DNA from: Lyophyllum atratum
Lineage: Eukaryota; Basidiomycota; Agaricomycetes; Agaricales; Lyophyllaceae
Reading direction: 5' to 3'
NCBI GenBank assembly: GCA_014905825.1
Contig: JACGCN010000011.1
Span: 1,674,001-1,738,000 of the forward strand
DNA: 64,000 nucleotides
Under the pieces are notes generated by a model. It was given only the letters and a program-made list of their open reading frames with translations, was not told the origin of the DNA and did no database searches. This document shows positions 62,544 through 64,000 of this stretch, in pieces (within the stretch, counting starts at the first letter, position 1; every line of letters starts with the position of its first letter). A program made the position numbers and the translations under genes.

Positions 62544-64000
62544 AGCTGGACTTGTGCCGACTGCCTGTGAACTGGATCAGATAGGCAACACAGAAAACCT
62601 TTCACATAAGTACCTAATGACCGCGGTGAGGAGAAAGTAAGGAGAAAGGGTGATGTCACAGCGCCTTTTATACTGGAGGAGTGGCGAGGGACAAAGGGAT
62701 ACATAGCCTACCAAGATGATCTTATCCAAATCTTATCTTATCGTTATCGCGAAAGACAGTTGAATGAGTCCGTAAATCTTGCCTTCCTGGAGTGAGAGCC
62801 TGGATGTGATAGGCGATTGGTCACTGACAAGGAGGGTGAGGGCAAACGAAGGCGAATTTGGACGGACAGGGTGGAACTTCTACCTAGCAACGTCCTACAA
62901 GATCCAAGCCATGTTAAGCATCATCGGGCGATAGTCAGTTCATTTTTGCGCGATGCTTCTCAATCAAGTTTACTTTCCCACGACTGGTCACTACCGTAAG
63001 AGAGCTTGAGTCCAGAAGGAGGGAACGCGCTTCTCTGGGCAAGCCCAGATGAAGACATGTCAAGTCAGGGCAAGTGCGTGGAAGGGGTTGGGAGGGGGCA
63101 GAGCTGCTTCACCAGGAAAACGTGAAGGAGTCGGTCTCCTTGCGTAGTTCATATCGTTCGAACGGCCTTGGAGACGCTGACGAAACAAGGTGGGTATCTG
63201 GTCGTCGACCAGTTTTAGCAGCAGCCGATAGAAGTTCTGGCCGGGTAAGCGGCTTGAATATCTATCATGGCGGGGCTGCCGTGGATGGTACCCAAACCAT
63301 CCGGCCTGCAAGTTACGTATTGTTCGCCAGATATGCGGAGGAGTTGAGGGAGACGCTGAAGAGACAAGGTGGGGCTAGTCATGTCGGCGAAATTCAAATA
63401 GATTTGGAGCCACGAAGCACATGACCTTATCATTCACGTGCACTACCCGGGCCCCCAAGCGTTTAAGTTTTCTGCCACTGTCCGAGTACGACTCACTCCA
63501 TCCCCATTATCTTCCAAACTTTTAGCGCATATATAGTATTCACTGCCACCGCATTGTAGAGTAGTTATCGTCCTGCGATATACTAGTACCCAAAGTTATC
63601 CCTGAAGAAAACAACACCACGTGCGTCATCGCTTCCATTGGCGGAGCCCTCTACAATCCTTTGTTCAGTCTCCCTACCGAGGACATGATCACTTACTAGT
63701 AACAAAGGACATCGTAGTTTAAGTAGTGGCACATGTGGCTGGCAGGGTGCTTGCTATCTTTCCCCTGCCCCGCGACATGTTGAGAGTACTCAATACCTTG
63801 CGAATGCGAACCTCCATAGCCTTCGAAATACCTCCAGCTTCTAACTTCCCTGTTACCTTCAAGATTCTCCCACCTTTCAACCTCCCTGTCAAGGTGGGGT
63901 CGTCAGGTTGCTCATTTCAAACCGGTTTAGCCTCATGAAACGTATATAGCTCATGCTGCAAACGGAATATGATCAATTTCAGGCCGACCTCAACAAGATT
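62544..64000. other. Intergenic to window end
   Basis: No gene supported. An open frame at 63074-63424 ends VLFARYAEELRETLKRQGG... but has no recognisable family or upstream exon. Repeat copy C lies at 63026-63090. Confidence 0.45.
63026..63090 (+). repeat. Dispersed repeat C
   Basis: GCTTCTCTGGGCAAGCCC, AGATGAAGAC, AAGTCAGGGCAAG, then GTGGAAGGGG. It matches repeats A and B near 50 kb and is inverted relative to B, so B and C bracket the 1764-aa, ULP1-like and F-box genes. Confidence 0.8.

Noticed and set aside
1..64000. CRISPR arrays, rRNA genes, bacterial operons
   Set aside because: No spaced identical repeats, rRNA motifs or ribosome-binding patterns; gene structure is eukaryotic.

Overview
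The window reads as nuclear DNA of a filamentous basidiomycete, most likely an Agaricomycete. Protein-coding genes are broken by many 48-70 nt GT-AG introns, F-box genes are multiplied, and long lineage-type hypothetical genes sit beside eukaryotic housekeeping genes (BCAS3, HUL5, DSK2, peroxisomal-type thiolase). There is also an intron-containing tRNA-Phe and a complete Ty1/copia element. No bacterial operon logic applies. Exon joins were worked out by hand from splice sites and phase, and where stated the sums close in frame.

Layout. 0-1.3 kb: 3' part of an Iml2/TTC39 gene. 2.1 kb: tRNA-Phe. 2.5-3.0 kb: ABC-transporter relic. 4.2-6.5 kb: acidic one-TM hypothetical protein with an internal duplication. 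6.8-8.3 kb: F-box fragment and F-box gene. 9.5-14.1 kb: BCAS3 homologue (7 exons). 15.1-16.3 kb: head-to-tail tRNA-like repeats, with more copies near 25.2-25.6 kb. 17.1-18.8 and 26.0-27.7 kb: an inverted duplicate pair of F-box genes, the second with a shifted C terminus. 19.1-19.4 kb: RidA relic. 19.6-23.5 kb: HUL5/UBE3C HECT ligase (13 exons). 28.1-29.7 kb: thiolase. 30.1-31.8 kb: Dsk2/ubiquilin.

From about 34.6 kb the window becomes accessory. It holds a 1519-aa coiled-coil gene with only phase-0 introns and a 123-aa gene split by a copia element whose two LTRs look identical (TSD GATGC). These are followed by an 875-aa Agaricomycete-type orphan and a 1764-aa gene. The 1764-aa gene has an HxD...H region resembling TET/JBP-like 2-oxoglutarate oxygenases, a chromo-like module and a large unassigned C-terminal half. 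A 459-bp TIR element with TSD TGTATC, a 602-aa ULP1-type (C48) protease and another F-box gene complete the block.

Links between genes. HUL5, Dsk2, the F-box proteins and the ULP1-like protease all belong to ubiquitin/SUMO-type protein turnover, but they are not an operon and no co-regulation is visible. The most novel-looking block is 46.9-61.1 kb (875-aa orphan, 1764-aa oxygenase/chromo protein, ULP1-like protease). It is accompanied by three copies of a roughly 60-90 bp repeat, two inverted to each other around it. A capture/transposition role is possible but unproven.

Several otherwise good genes (Iml2, thiolase, Dsk2) carry apparent frame slips, mostly beside C-rich runs. These may be sequencing or assembly errors rather than biology.
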